Source: an uncultured Alistipes sp. (GTDB taxonomy: Bacteria > Bacteroidota > Bacteroidia > Bacteroidales > Rikenellaceae). Taken from it: DNA of 12,785 bases. The position numbers were made by a program, and so were the translations under genes. The stretch is from NCBI GenBank assembly GCA_904502075.1, contig CAJGDL010000043.1, positions 1-12,785 on the forward strand, in the 5' to 3' direction. The notes beneath the pieces were generated by a model. The model had not been told where the DNA came from and did no database searches. It was given only the letters and a program-made list of their open reading frames with translations. This document shows positions 1 through 7,853 of the stretch, piece after piece (the stretch's first letter is position 1; every line of letters begins with the position of its first letter).

Positions 1-1977
1 CCGATTCTCTCGAACTTCAAGGAGGGTCTTTCGGTGCTCGAGTACTTTATCTCGACCCACGGTGCCCGTAAGGGTCTTGCCGATACCGCCTTGAAGACGG
101 CCGATGCCGGTTACCTGACACGTCGTCTGGTGGATGTGGCACAGGACGTAATCATCAACGAGGAGGATTGCGGCACGTTGCGTGGTCTGACGGCTACGGC
201 CATCAAGCGCAACGATGACGTGGTACAGACCCTTTACGACCGTATCCTGGGTCGCACGGCACTCAACGACGTGATCCACCCGCTCACGGGCGAGGTGCTC
301 TGCAAGGCTGGTGAGGAGATCACCGAGGCCATTGCCGAGGCGATCGAGAAGTCGCCGCTGGAGTCGGTGGAGATCCGCTCGGTACTCACTTGCGAGGCCC
401 GTCGCGGTGTCTGCGCCAAGTGTTATGGTCGCAACCTGGCTACCGCCCGCATGGTACAGAAGGGTGAGGTTGTCGGTGTGATTGCCGCCCAGTCGATCGG
501 TGAGCCCGGTACGCAGCTTACGCTTCGTACGTTCCACGTCGGTGGTGTGGCCGGTGGTACGACCGTAGAGACCAATGTGGTCTCGAAGTACGAGGGTCGT
601 CTGGAGATCGACGAGTTGCGTACCATCAAGACCAAGAACGCTGCCGGAGAGACGATCGACCTGGTGATTTCGCGTCAGTCGGAGTTCCGTATTGTGGATC
701 CCAAGACCGAGATCGTACTCTATACGCACAACCTGCCCTATGGTGCTACGCTCTTTATGCAGGATGGTGCCATGGTCAAGAAGGGCGACATGATCTGCGA
801 GTGGGATCCCTACAACGCAGTAGTCATCTCCGAGTTTGACGGTAAGGCATCGTACGAGAGCGTGATCGAGGGTGTAACCTACCGCGAGGAGCGCGACGAG
901 CAGACCGGTCTGTCGGAGAAGGTGATCATCGAGTCGAAGGATAAGACCAAGAACCCCGTCATCAAGATCCTGAACAAGGAGGACGAGGAGGTGAAGTCGT
1001 ACAACTTGCCCGTAACGGCCCACGTCGTGGTGAAGGATAAGGCCAAGATCAAGGCCGGTGATATCCTGATCAAGATCCCGCGTGCCGTAGGTAAGGGTGG
1101 CGGCGATATCACGGGAGGTCTGCCGCGTGTTACCGAGCTCTTCGAGGCCCGTAACCCGTCGAACCCCGCCATTGTATCGGAGATCGACGGTGAGGTAGCA
1201 TTCGGCAAGATCAAGCGTGGTAATCGCGAGATCATCATCACCTCGAAGCAGGGCGATGTGAAGCGTTACCTGGTGCCCCTGGCTCGTCAGATCATCGTTC
1301 AGGAGAACGACTTCGTGAAGGCCGGAAGCCCGCTGTCGGATGGCGCCATCACGCCTGCCGATATTCTGAACATCCTCGGTCCTACGCGCGTTCAGGAGTA
1401 CATCGTGAACGAGGTTCAGGAGGTATACCGCATGCAGGGTGTGAAGATCAACGACAAGCACTTCGAAATTATCGTTCGTCAGATGATGTCGAAGGTCAAG
1501 ATCGAGGATCCGGGAGATACCCGCTTCTTCGAGGATCAGATCGTCGACAAGTGGGAGTTCATGGATGTGAACGACGAACTCTACGACAAGGTGGTGGTAA
1601 CCAACGCCGGCGACTCGACCAACGTGCAGCCCGGTCAGATTATCTCGGTGCGCAAGCTGCGTGACGAGAACTCGAGCCTCAAGCGCCGCGATCTGAAGCC
1701 GGTGGAGGTGCGCGATATCGTGCCCGCTACCTCGACCCAGATCCTGCAGGGTATCACCCGCGCCGCATTGCAGACCTCGAGCTTTATCTCGGCCGCTTCG
1801 TTCCAGGAGACGACCAAGGTGCTCAACGAGGCCGCTATCCAGGCCAAGGTGGACCACCTGGAGAACCTCAAGGAGAATGTCATCGTCGGTGGCAAGATCC
1901 CCGGAGGTACGGGTCAGCGTTCGTTCGACAACCTGCTGGTTATGGCAAAATCCGACCACGAAGCCTTGCAGGCATAA
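1..1977 (+). CDS. rpoC: RNA polymerase beta' subunit, C-terminal part (5' end outside window)
   Basis: This is the C-terminal 658 residues of the catalytic beta' subunit; the frame is open from base 1, so the gene starts upstream. The bridge helix is at the very start ([20 protein letters not shown]). Four cysteine codons at 169, 391, 412 and 421 have spacings of 74, 7 and 3 residues, which match the second zinc site of E. coli beta' (C814/888/895/898). The trigger loop follows ([20 protein letters not shown], with the His of TFHVGG). About 185 residues, rich in beta-type sequence, then separate the trigger-loop halves until [18 protein letters not shown]; this corresponds to the SI3 insertion known from many Gram-negative enzymes. 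The C-terminus ([20 protein letters not shown], then GTGQ) is intact. The gene would normally sit behind rpoB. It ends in a hairpin terminator, and no following + strand gene belongs to the unit. Confidence 0.98.
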   Translation, partial: PILSNFKEGLSVLEYFISTHGARKGLADTALKTADAGYLTRRLVDVAQDVIINEEDCGTLRGLTATAIKRNDDVVQTLYDRILGRTALNDVIHPLTGEVLCKAGEEITEAIAEAIEKSPLESVEIRSVLTCEARRGVCAKCYGRNLATARMVQKGEVVGVIAAQSIGEPGTQLTLRTFHVGGVAGGTTVETNVVSKYEGRLEIDELRTIKTKNAAGETIDLVISRQSEFRIVDPKTEIVLYTHNLPYGATLFMQDGAMVKKGDMICEWDPYNAVVISEFDGKASYESVIEGVTYREERDEQTGLSEKVIIESKDKTKNPVIKILNKEDEEVKSYNLPVTAHVVVKDKAKIKAGDILIKIPRAVGKGGGDITGGLPRVTELFEARNPSNPAIVSEIDGEVAFGKIKRGNREIIITSKQGDVKRYLVPLARQIIVQENDFVKAGSPLSDGAITPADILNILGPTRVQEYIVNEVQEVYRMQGVKINDKHFEIIVRQMMSKVKIEDPGDTRFFEDQIVDKWEFMDVNDELYDKVVVTNAGDSTNVQPGQIISVRKLRDENSSLKRRDLKPVEVRDIVPATSTQILQGITRAALQTSSFISAASFQETTKVLNEAAIQAKVDHLENLKENVIVGGKIPGGTGQRSFDNLLVMAKSDHEALQA

Positions 1978-2002
1978 GCCTTCAAGCTTGATCCTATATT
2001 CG

Positions 2003-2030
2003 AAAACCCTGCCCGAAAAGGCAGGGTTTT
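2003..2030. terminator. Bidirectional terminator between rpoC and the DedA-like gene
   Basis: A perfect 11-bp stem (AAAACCCTGCC at 2003-2013 with its complement at 2020-2030) encloses a six-base loop. The stem ends in TTTT on both strands, so it can stop transcription from rpoC (+) and from the convergent membrane-protein gene (-). Confidence 0.85.
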
Positions 2031-2056
2031 CTGTTTCTAATTGGGAAAGGTCAGAA

Positions 2057-2515
2057 TTACAGCGAGATCACCCCTTTGAAAGCCAGGAACAGGGCGGAGT
2101 AGCGGGCGGCTTTGCCGAGGGCCATCGAGAGGGCGGTGACGGGTTGGTTCGAGCGCATGAAGCCCAGGGCCACGGCGATCGCCTCGCCTAAGTAGGGGAG
2201 GAAGGCGAAGAAGCCCATCCAGGCACCACGCCCCTGCAGGAAACGGGTGGCCTTGTCGAGTTTCTCCTCGCTGATCCCCAATCGGCGGTGGATCCACTCC
2301 CGTTTGCCGAGCATGCCGATCCAATAGCAGGTCATGCCGCCCAGGGTGTTGCCGGCGGTGGCAGCCAGGGTGGTGAGCAGGGGGTCGAGACCCGCTTTGA
2401 GTAGGAGCACATAGATCACCTCCGAGCCGATCGGCACCACGCTGCCGGCCAGGAAGGCGGCCAGGAGCATTCCCCAATAGCCCCACTGAAAGAAAAATTC
2501 GGTCAAAGCCTCCAT
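2057..2515 (-). CDS. Small DedA/YqaA-like integral membrane protein
   Basis: The protein is 152 residues from the ATG at 2513-2515. The reading frame stays open upstream to 2611, but that extension crosses the strong palindrome at 2571-2604 and reads like untranslated DNA, so the internal Met (MEALTEFFFQWGYWG) is preferred. Several hydrophobic segments are visible, with features of the SNARE-associated/DedA superfamily, YqaA branch: the GSEVIYVLLLKAGLDP region, GNTLGGMTCYWIG, and the glycine-rich FFAFLPYLGEAIAVALGF helix hairpin. DedA-type proteins sit in the inner membrane and have been linked to lipid-carrier transport and membrane homeostasis; the exact substrate of YqaA-type members is unknown. 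It is convergent with rpoC and separated from the upstream gene by a terminator, so it is probably a single-gene unit. No matching TAnnTTTG promoter was found. Confidence 0.8.
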   Translation of the reverse strand: MEALTEFFFQWGYWGMLLAAFLAGSVVPIGSEVIYVLLLKAGLDPLLTTLAATAGNTLGGMTCYWIGMLGKREWIHRRLGISEEKLDKATRFLQGRGAWMGFFAFLPYLGEAIAVALGFMRSNQPVTALSMALGKAARYSALFLAFKGVISL

Positions 2516-2570
2516 CGAATGGTTGTTTATTGTGTAAAAGTACAAAAAAAATGCGAGAAAAGAAAATGCG

Positions 2571-2604
2571 ATAAGGGGGGTCGGGAATTCCCGACACCCC
2601 TTAT
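2571..2604 (-). terminator. Near-perfect 34-base palindrome, terminator of the sigma/anti-sigma operon
   Basis: The two halves pair over 17 positions with one G:A mismatch, centred on GAATTC at 2585-2590. Read on the minus strand it lies 28 bases after the stop codon of the anti-sigma-like gene and is followed by a T-rich tract (complement of 2544-2570), as in an intrinsic terminator. There is essentially no loop, so the central bases must open to form one. Confidence 0.75.
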
Positions 2605-2632
2605 AGACCATTTATTTCCATTCTGTGTCCGA

Positions 2633-3859
2633 TTACAAGCCGCCATCGACGAGCCAAATTTGTTGGCGGTTGTCGTTGCGCAGGGCGAGTTGCAGCTCCT
2701 CCTTCGTGCCATTGGGCTTGCTGATGCGGCAGGGGACGAAGACTCCCGGGTAGGCTCCCGAGCGGAAGGCTTTGCCCACCTCCAAAAGCTCCACTCCTTT
2801 GTAATGATCTTTGATAATCTCATGAGCGTGGCCTGGGTAGAAGTGTAGAGCTACGTTGAGCGTCTGCTTATCCCAATCCTGCATCGCTGTGAGGATCTGT
2901 CGCGCCGCCTCCTCGGGCGAGATGCCGCTCAAGATCGTGTGGTTCGTTTCGGGGATCGCGCGTTCGCTCCACGCATAGTCGTTTGGCAGTGCCGTAAGGG
3001 CGACGATGTCGAGCGGTTCGTCGTAGCGGATAGAGTCAATTTCAAGCAAGACACGCTCTTCCCGGTCGAAGATCCCGACGATACAGGCGTAGGTGAGTCG
3101 TCCGCTCTCGCGGTCGAAGTGGTAGGTGCGGCGCGTGTTGCTCTCTAAGATCGAGGTGTTGAGTTGGTAATCGCTTTCGGAGTAGTCGCCTTGTGCCGGC
3201 ATCTCCACGACCAGGCAGATACTACCCGGGTATTCCGTCATCTCATAGGAGGCATCGCGCGTGGAGCGAGCCAACGCGATCTCGGCCTCCAAAAGTCGAT
3301 TCGGGTGGGTCAGTAGATCGACCATGCCGTCGGAATACTCCCCCTCCATGACCCAGCCGCTTTGGGTCGAGGGGATCCATTGGTAGCCCTTCACTCCGTT
3401 GTAGAGCATGGTACGTCCGGCCTTTTCGATGCGCCATAGGGTGGGGGTGCCATAGACCACCTTTACCTTGTGGGGAACAAAGTCGGCTTGGGGGTGGGTG
3501 TACTCGAAATTCTCCTCCTCCAGGGTGCGGATGCGCAGGGCGATCTCCAGGCTCTTGGTTTCGCTCATCGCCTTGACCGCCCCTTCAAGGTACTTTCGGG
3601 CGGCATAGGCGGGCGAGTGGCCGACTATCACTACCGCCAGGGCGATCGCTGCTGCTGCCGAGAGGAGAGCCCCACCCCATCGCCATAGGCGTAGCGTGAA
3701 GGGTTTGGTGGAATTCGGCTGCTGTAGGTCGAGCTCGCGCTCTGCCGCTTGCAGCATGCGGTCGCGCAGGGCGGCCGAGGGTTTCAGGTCGTGGTGGGGG
3801 CGAAGTGCCTCGATCACCTGATTCGTCTTTTCATCGTATGGTTGGTTGTTCGTCTTCAT
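2633..3859 (-). CDS. Single-pass membrane protein, probable anti-sigma factor/sensor with LolA/RseB-like region
   Basis: The protein has 408 residues. Residues 1-60 are charged and cytoplasmic. Residues 61-80 (GGALLSAAAAIALAVVIVG) form one membrane helix with the arginine-rich side (LRLWRW) inside, and residues 81-408 should lie in the periplasm. The proximal periplasmic half (KVKVVYGTPTLWRIEKAG, TMLYNGVKGYQWIP, RTYHFDRESGRLTY) resembles the beta-strand pattern of LolA/RseB-type domains that bind lipids or acylated proteins. This fold assignment is by eye. The C-terminal 110 residues form a second, unrecognised region. It starts 12 bases after the stop of an ECF sigma gene in the same operon, which is the main reason for calling it an anti-sigma or sigma-regulatory protein. 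No zinc-finger anti-sigma motif (HxxxCxxC) is present in the N-terminal part. It could instead be a membrane effector co-expressed with the sigma factor. Confidence 0.7.
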   Translation of the reverse strand: MKTNNQPYDEKTNQVIEALRPHHDLKPSAALRDRMLQAAERELDLQQPNSTKPFTLRLWRWGGALLSAAAAIALAVVIVGHSPAYAARKYLEGAVKAMSETKSLEIALRIRTLEEENFEYTHPQADFVPHKVKVVYGTPTLWRIEKAGRTMLYNGVKGYQWIPSTQSGWVMEGEYSDGMVDLLTHPNRLLEAEIALARSTRDASYEMTEYPGSICLVVEMPAQGDYSESDYQLNTSILESNTRRTYHFDRESGRLTYACIVGIFDREERVLLEIDSIRYDEPLDIVALTALPNDYAWSERAIPETNHTILSGISPEEAARQILTAMQDWDKQTLNVALHFYPGHAHEIIKDHYKGVELLEVGKAFRSGAYPGVFVPCRISKPNGTKEELQLALRNDNRQQIWLVDGGL

Positions 3860-3871
3860 GGTTTTCGATTC

Positions 3872-4360
3872 TTAGTTGTTCCACATCTTTTTGAGTCGTT
3901 CGATCCCGGCTGCAAACCGGCTCTTGAGGGTAGAGGCCGAAAGGTTCAGCACCTCGCTAATCTCGGTAAACTTTAGGTTGCCATGCAGGTGGAGGCGAAT
4001 GACCTCGCTCTGCTCCTCGGGGAGTTTGTTGAGTAGTTGGTTGATTTGTGCGGCCTCTTCGAGTGCCTCCCTCTCCTCCACTTCAGGCTCTTTGGCCAGG
4101 CGTTGGTCTATCTCAAGGGAGGGTCGTCTGCGCCGCAGGCAATCGTTGCACCCGTTTTGGATGGCTCGGTAGAGGTAGGCGCGGGGCTCTTTCAATTGGG
4201 AGGGATCGTTCTTCGCCACCCGTAGGAAGGCCTCCTGAACCACATCTTCGGCATCTTCGCGTGAAGAGAGGCGGTAGAAGGCGAAGCGAAAGAGCTCCTC
4301 GCTCCAGGCATCGTACCATTCGGCCAACAGCGTCAAGGTTTCGTTTTTTGTTGGATTCAT
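3872..4360 (-). CDS. ECF-type (extracytoplasmic function) RNA polymerase sigma factor
   Basis: At 162 residues this is a typical size for a two-domain ECF sigma factor. Region sigma2 (about residues 20-85) contains LFRFAFYRLSSREDAEDVVQEAFLRV, in which the DAEDVVQEAF stretch is the family hallmark. Region sigma4 (about 105-160) ends in a helix-turn-helix, LKFTEISEVLNLSASTLKSR. The ATG at 4358-4360 is preceded by A-rich sequence without a Shine-Dalgarno motif, as is usual in this phylum. It is first in an operon with the membrane protein downstream. It should direct polymerase to a stress- or envelope-responsive regulon, probably including its own promoter, but I could not identify a convincing ECF promoter upstream (4361-4445). 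Confidence 0.93.
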   Translation of the reverse strand: MNPTKNETLTLLAEWYDAWSEELFRFAFYRLSSREDAEDVVQEAFLRVAKNDPSQLKEPRAYLYRAIQNGCNDCLRRRRPSLEIDQRLAKEPEVEEREALEEAAQINQLLNKLPEEQSEVIRLHLHGNLKFTEISEVLNLSASTLKSRFAAGIERLKKMWNN

Positions 4361-4440
4361 CTTTTTGTTTGTTTTTCGTTCGTTTCAAACGCGCGTTCAC
4401 CTTATAAGACGCAGAGAGAGCCGTTTCGACGAAAAAGAAT

Positions 4441-4470
4441 GAAAAAAGTTGCCTCTTTTGAAGGCAACTT
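4441..4470 (-). terminator. Terminator of the bamD-rpoZ-coaBC-recN cluster
   Basis: A 9-bp stem (4446-4454 paired with 4462-4470) with a 7-base loop lies 12 bases after the recN stop codon. On the minus strand it is followed by a run of six Ts within CTTTTTTC. Confidence 0.85.
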
Positions 4471-4481
4471 AGAATGAATGG

Positions 4482-6122
4482 TTAGCGACCGAGCAGGATT
4501 CGTGCCTGCTCCAAGGCGGCGGGGGTGATTTCGGCACCCGACAACATTTTGGCAATTTCGGTGGTGCGCTCCTCCGGAGTGAGTCGCCTGAGGTGGGTGT
4601 GTCCCCCCTCTTTGTAGACCACAAAGTGGCGTTCCCCCTTCGATGCCACTTGAGGAAGGTGGGTGATGTCGACCACCTGCATCGATGAGGAGAGTTCGCT
4701 GATGATCTCGCCCATGGCATCGGCGATGCGACCCGAAACTCCGGTGTCGATCTCATCGAACAGAATTGTGGGGAGTTGCATGCGGCGGGCCAATAGGGCC
4801 TTCAAGGCCAGCATCATGCGCGAGAGCTCTCCTCCCGAGGCGATGCGCTCGATTGGTTGGGGCTTCATCGTGCGGTTGGCCGAGAAGAGGAAGACCACGC
4901 TGTCGCCTCCCGAGGGGGTCAACTCCGTGGGTTGCAGGTCGATCGTGAAGGTGGTTTCGGCCATTCCGAGGCGGCCGAGGGTGTGGAGGATCGATTGCTC
5001 GAACTCCGGGGCCGCCTTTCGGCGCGAGTCGTGAAGCTCTCGAGCCAATCCGTGGGCCTTTTCGAGTGCCTCTTGGTAACTCTTCTCGGCGGCGCGGAGT
5101 GCCTCGTCGCTGTGGTCTATGGTGGCAATCTGCTCCAGGTAGCGGTCGCGGATGGCGATCAGCTCCTCGAGATCCTTCGCGCGGTGCTTCTGACAGAGCG
5201 AGAAGAGCAGCGCCAGGCGGTCGTCCACCTTTTGCAACCGCTCGGGGTCGGCCTCCAACCCTTCGTAGGCGGCTGCGGCCGAGAGGTCGATATCCTTCAG
5301 ATCGAGGAGGGCCGAGCGAAGACGCATGGCCCAGTCGGCCGCTTCGGGCAACTGCTCCTTGATCTGCAGGAGCGAACTCTCGAAACTCTTGAGTTGAGGC
5401 AGGATGCCCACCTCCTCGCTGTCCAACCCCTGATGCAGGGCTCCCAAGACCTCTCCGATGCGGTCGGCATGGGCCAGCAGCGTCTGCTCCTGCTCCAATT
5501 CGGCCACCTCGCCCGCCTTCAGTCGGGCGGCGGTCAGCTCCTCGCATTGGAAGCGCAGCCACTCCTCGTCGCGACGAACACGCTCCACCTCCTCTTGCAG
5601 CTCCCGAAGGCGACGAAGACGCTCACCCACGGCTCGGAAGGCTTCGCTATAGGCCGATCGCAGCTCCCCATTCTCGGCCAGCGTATCGAGGGCCTCGGTG
5701 CGGAACTTTTCGGAGGAGAGGATCAGGTTCTGGTGCTGCGAGTGGATGTCCAAAAGGCGTGTGCCGAGCTCCTTGACCACCGAGAGTGGGGCGGGGATAT
5801 CGCCCACGAAGGAGCGGCTCTTGCCCGAGGGGGTGATCACGCGGCGCAGGGTAAGCTCCTCCTCGTAGTCGAGGTCGTTCTCCTCGAAGAGGCTTTGCAG
5901 TCCGAGGCCGTGTAGGTCGAATACCCCCTCGATCACGCAGTTGCGGGTGGCATCCTTCATGGCCGAGCCATCGTTCTTGTTGCCCAGCAGCAGCCCCAAG
6001 GCTCCCAATAGGATCGACTTTCCGGCACCCGTCTCACCCGTGAGGATGTTCAGGTGCTCGTCCAACTCCAATTCGAGGTGTTCGATCAGGGCGTAGTTTT
6101 CAACCGACAGACGACGCAGCAT
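4482..6122 (-). CDS. recN: DNA repair protein RecN (SMC-like ATPase)
   Basis: The protein is 546 residues, full length for RecN, which holds DNA ends or sister DNAs during RecA-dependent double-strand-break repair. Walker A is GETGAGKS at residues 29-36. The middle (about 150-400) is charged and heptad-like, as expected for the coiled coil. The C-terminal ATPase half has the ABC signature SGGELSRMM (429-437), Walker B ILFDEIDTG (453-461) and the family motif ITHLPQVAS (486-494). The start ATG at 6120-6122 lies four bases after the coaBC stop, so the two genes are cotranscribed and probably translationally coupled. No LexA box was recognised. It is the last gene of the cluster, followed by a terminator. 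Confidence 0.97.
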   Translation of the reverse strand: MLRRLSVENYALIEHLELELDEHLNILTGETGAGKSILLGALGLLLGNKNDGSAMKDATRNCVIEGVFDLHGLGLQSLFEENDLDYEEELTLRRVITPSGKSRSFVGDIPAPLSVVKELGTRLLDIHSQHQNLILSSEKFRTEALDTLAENGELRSAYSEAFRAVGERLRRLRELQEEVERVRRDEEWLRFQCEELTAARLKAGEVAELEQEQTLLAHADRIGEVLGALHQGLDSEEVGILPQLKSFESSLLQIKEQLPEAADWAMRLRSALLDLKDIDLSAAAAYEGLEADPERLQKVDDRLALLFSLCQKHRAKDLEELIAIRDRYLEQIATIDHSDEALRAAEKSYQEALEKAHGLARELHDSRRKAAPEFEQSILHTLGRLGMAETTFTIDLQPTELTPSGGDSVVFLFSANRTMKPQPIERIASGGELSRMMLALKALLARRMQLPTILFDEIDTGVSGRIADAMGEIISELSSSMQVVDITHLPQVASKGERHFVVYKEGGHTHLRRLTPEERTTEIAKMLSGAEITPAALEQARILLGR

Positions 6123-6126
6123 AGGG

Positions 6127-7323
6127 TTATTTTATGAGGATGGATTCAATTTTATCAACGATGCGGGCAGCCACCTTCCCCTTCGTGAGCAGGGGCAGCT
6201 TCTCGGCTCCTGCGGCATCAATCAAGGTGACCACATTGGTGTCGACACCAAAGCCGGCGCCGGCATCGCGCAACGAGTTCAGGACGATGAAGTCGAGGTT
6301 CTTGCGCTCGAGTTTCGATTGGGCGTGTTCGGCCTCGTGGTCGGTCTCGAGGGCGAAGCCGACAAGGACTCGATCCCCCTTTTCGCGCCCCAACTCCGCG
6401 GCAATGTCGCGCGTGCGCTTCAGACGGATGGCCATGTCGTCGTCCGACTTCTTGATCTTGCGGTCGGCCACCTCGGCGGGGGTGTAGTCGGCCACGGCGG
6501 CACACATCACCGCACCATCGGCTTTGGCGAAGGCCTCCACCGAGGCCTCATACATCTCCTGGGCCGAGCGTACATCCACGCGCTCCACCCCTTTCGGGCA
6601 GGCGAGCTGCGTGGGGCCCGAGACCAGGGTAACACGGGCACCGCGGGCCACCAACTCCTCGGCCAGGGCGTAGCCCATCTTGCCGGTCGAGTGGTTGGTG
6701 ATGTAGCGCACGGGGTCGATTGCCTCGCACGTCGGGCCTGCCGTTACCAGGAGGTGCTTACCTGTGAGGCTCTTTTTTTTTTCGTCGAAGAGTTGCTCCA
6801 GGAACTCGACGATCTGCTCGGGCTCGGCCATGCGACCCTTGCCCTCCAGGCCACTGGCCAGGAAGCCGCTCCCGGGGTCTACGATCTTTACGCCACGCGA
6901 GGCCAGGAGTTTGAGGTTCTCCTGCGTCGAGGGGTGGGCGAACATGTCGAGATCCATGGCCGGAGCCACTGCCACGGGGCAGCGGGCCGAGAGGTAGCTC
7001 GTCAGCAACAGGTTGTCGGCCACGCCATGGGCCATCTTCGCCAGCGTATTGGCCGTAGCCGGAGCGATGAGCATGCAGTCGGCCCATTCACCGAGTTTGA
7101 TGTGCGAATTCCAGGCTCCGTTTTCGGGGTCGAAGAACTCGACCAAGATGGGGCGCTGTGAGAGCGTGGCCATGGTCAGCGGGGTAATGAACTGTTTGGC
7201 CAGGGTGGTCATCACCACCTGTACTTCGCAGCCGGCCTTGACCAAAAGGCGCGTGAGGGCCGCAGCCTTGTAGGCGGCGATGCTGCCGGTAATGCCCAGC
7301 AAAATATGTTTTCCTTTCAGCAT
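6127..7323 (-). CDS. coaBC: Bifunctional coenzyme A biosynthesis protein CoaBC
   Basis: The protein is 398 residues from the ATG at 7321-7323 (MLKGKHILLGITGS). A longer open frame reaches 7410, but its added residues are unlike the family. The N-terminal flavoprotein domain (1-180) is 4'-phosphopantothenoylcysteine decarboxylase, with catalytic His74 (WNSHIKLGEWAD), APATANT at 87-93 and PAMDLDMF at 121-128. The C-terminal domain (about 187-398) is phosphopantothenate-cysteine ligase, with LLVTAGPTCEAIDPVRYITN, STGKMG and the DRKIKK lysine motif at 287-292. Together the domains convert phosphopantothenate plus cysteine to phosphopantetheine. At positions where E. coli CoaBC has Asn125 and Cys158, this protein has Asp124 and Ser157 (codons 6952-6954 and 6853-6855). 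It lies between rpoZ (168 bases upstream) and recN (4 bases downstream). Confidence 0.96.
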   Translation of the reverse strand: MLKGKHILLGITGSIAAYKAAALTRLLVKAGCEVQVVMTTLAKQFITPLTMATLSQRPILVEFFDPENGAWNSHIKLGEWADCMLIAPATANTLAKMAHGVADNLLLTSYLSARCPVAVAPAMDLDMFAHPSTQENLKLLASRGVKIVDPGSGFLASGLEGKGRMAEPEQIVEFLEQLFDEKKKSLTGKHLLVTAGPTCEAIDPVRYITNHSTGKMGYALAEELVARGARVTLVSGPTQLACPKGVERVDVRSAQEMYEASVEAFAKADGAVMCAAVADYTPAEVADRKIKKSDDDMAIRLKRTRDIAAELGREKGDRVLVGFALETDHEAEHAQSKLERKNLDFIVLNSLRDAGAGFGVDTNVVTLIDAAGAEKLPLLTKGKVAARIVDKIESILIK

Positions 7324-7411
7324 GTTCGATTCTTGGCTTGGGGTTCTACTCTTTCTCCTTGCGGGGAGGATCGACTTTTCTTTGTGTCGAAGCCCCCTTC
7401 TGATATGCAAA

Positions 7412-7485
7412 ATCGCGAAACGGATCGCCTCCCGCGCTGGGTGGACGAATCATTTCGCGATACCTGCAACGACCTTGGGTCGCAG
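7412..7485 (-). repeat. Structured spacer between rpoZ and coaBC (two inverted repeats)
   Basis: The 168-base gap between the rpoZ stop and the coaBC start carries two potential hairpins. A perfect 9-bp inverted repeat (ATCGCGAAA at 7412-7420 and TTTCGCGAT at 7453-7461) encloses 32 bases. A bulged stem (7464-7474 with 7478-7485) has a 3-base loop. Neither has a proper T-tract on the minus strand, so they look more like leader or processing structures than a terminator. No ORF with a plausible start was recognised in the gap, and no TAnnTTTG promoter was found. Confidence 0.45.
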
Positions 7486-7491
7486 ATCTAT

Positions 7492-7800
7492 TTAGGCCTC
7501 TTTGTACTCGATCTCACCGTCGAGGAACTCCTCGGTAGCGATGATTACGGGCTTCGGCAGGCGCTCGTAGTAGCGCGAAATCTCGATCTGCTCGCGGTTC
7601 TCGAAGGTCTCCTCCATGGTGTCGGTGGGCGACGAGAAGTCGGCCAACTTGCGGTTCAGCTCCGTCTTGAGCTCGCTCGAAATCTGGTTGGCACGGCGTG
7701 CGATGATGTTTACCGTCTCGTAGATGTTGCCGGTCTGGCAGTCCAGGTCAACCAACTTGCGGGTTACGGTGTTGTTGGGAATGTTCTTCTTAATCTCCAT
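7492..7800 (-). CDS. rpoZ: RNA polymerase omega subunit, Bacteroidetes type
   Basis: The 102-residue protein has the hallmark of the RpoZ/Rpb6 family in this phylum: TGNIYETVNIIARRANQISS (about residues 23-42), then a short region and the conserved tail NREQIEISRYYERLPKPVI. Omega binds the beta' subunit and helps assemble RNA polymerase. Bacteroidetes versions are often annotated only as hypothetical or DUF proteins because similarity to E. coli RpoZ is low. It lies 53 bases after bamD and ahead of coaBC, the usual neighbourhood of this gene in Bacteroidales. Confidence 0.88.
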   Translation of the reverse strand: MEIKKNIPNNTVTRKLVDLDCQTGNIYETVNIIARRANQISSELKTELNRKLADFSSPTDTMEETFENREQIEISRYYERLPKPVIIATEEFLDGEIEYKEA

Positions 7801-7853
7801 CTCTATCTTGGTTTTCTTGTTTTCGTTTTTTATGCTTTGTAGGAGTCTTTGGT

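Noticed and set aside
4361..4445. ECF autoregulatory promoter (GAAAC followed by GTC) ahead of the sigma gene
   Set aside because: The spacing between GAAAC and GTC is about 12 bases, too short for the usual ECF -35/-10 arrangement, and no TAnnTTTG box was found either.
4857..5915. 352-codon + strand frame inside recN
   Set aside because: recN is complete with all ATPase motifs on the other strand; the antisense frame is low-complexity and has no promoter or family features.
7324..7410. N-terminal extension of CoaBC
   Set aside because: The extra residues are basic and unlike the family; the Met at 7321-7323 begins exactly where CoaBC proteins start (KHILLGITGS).
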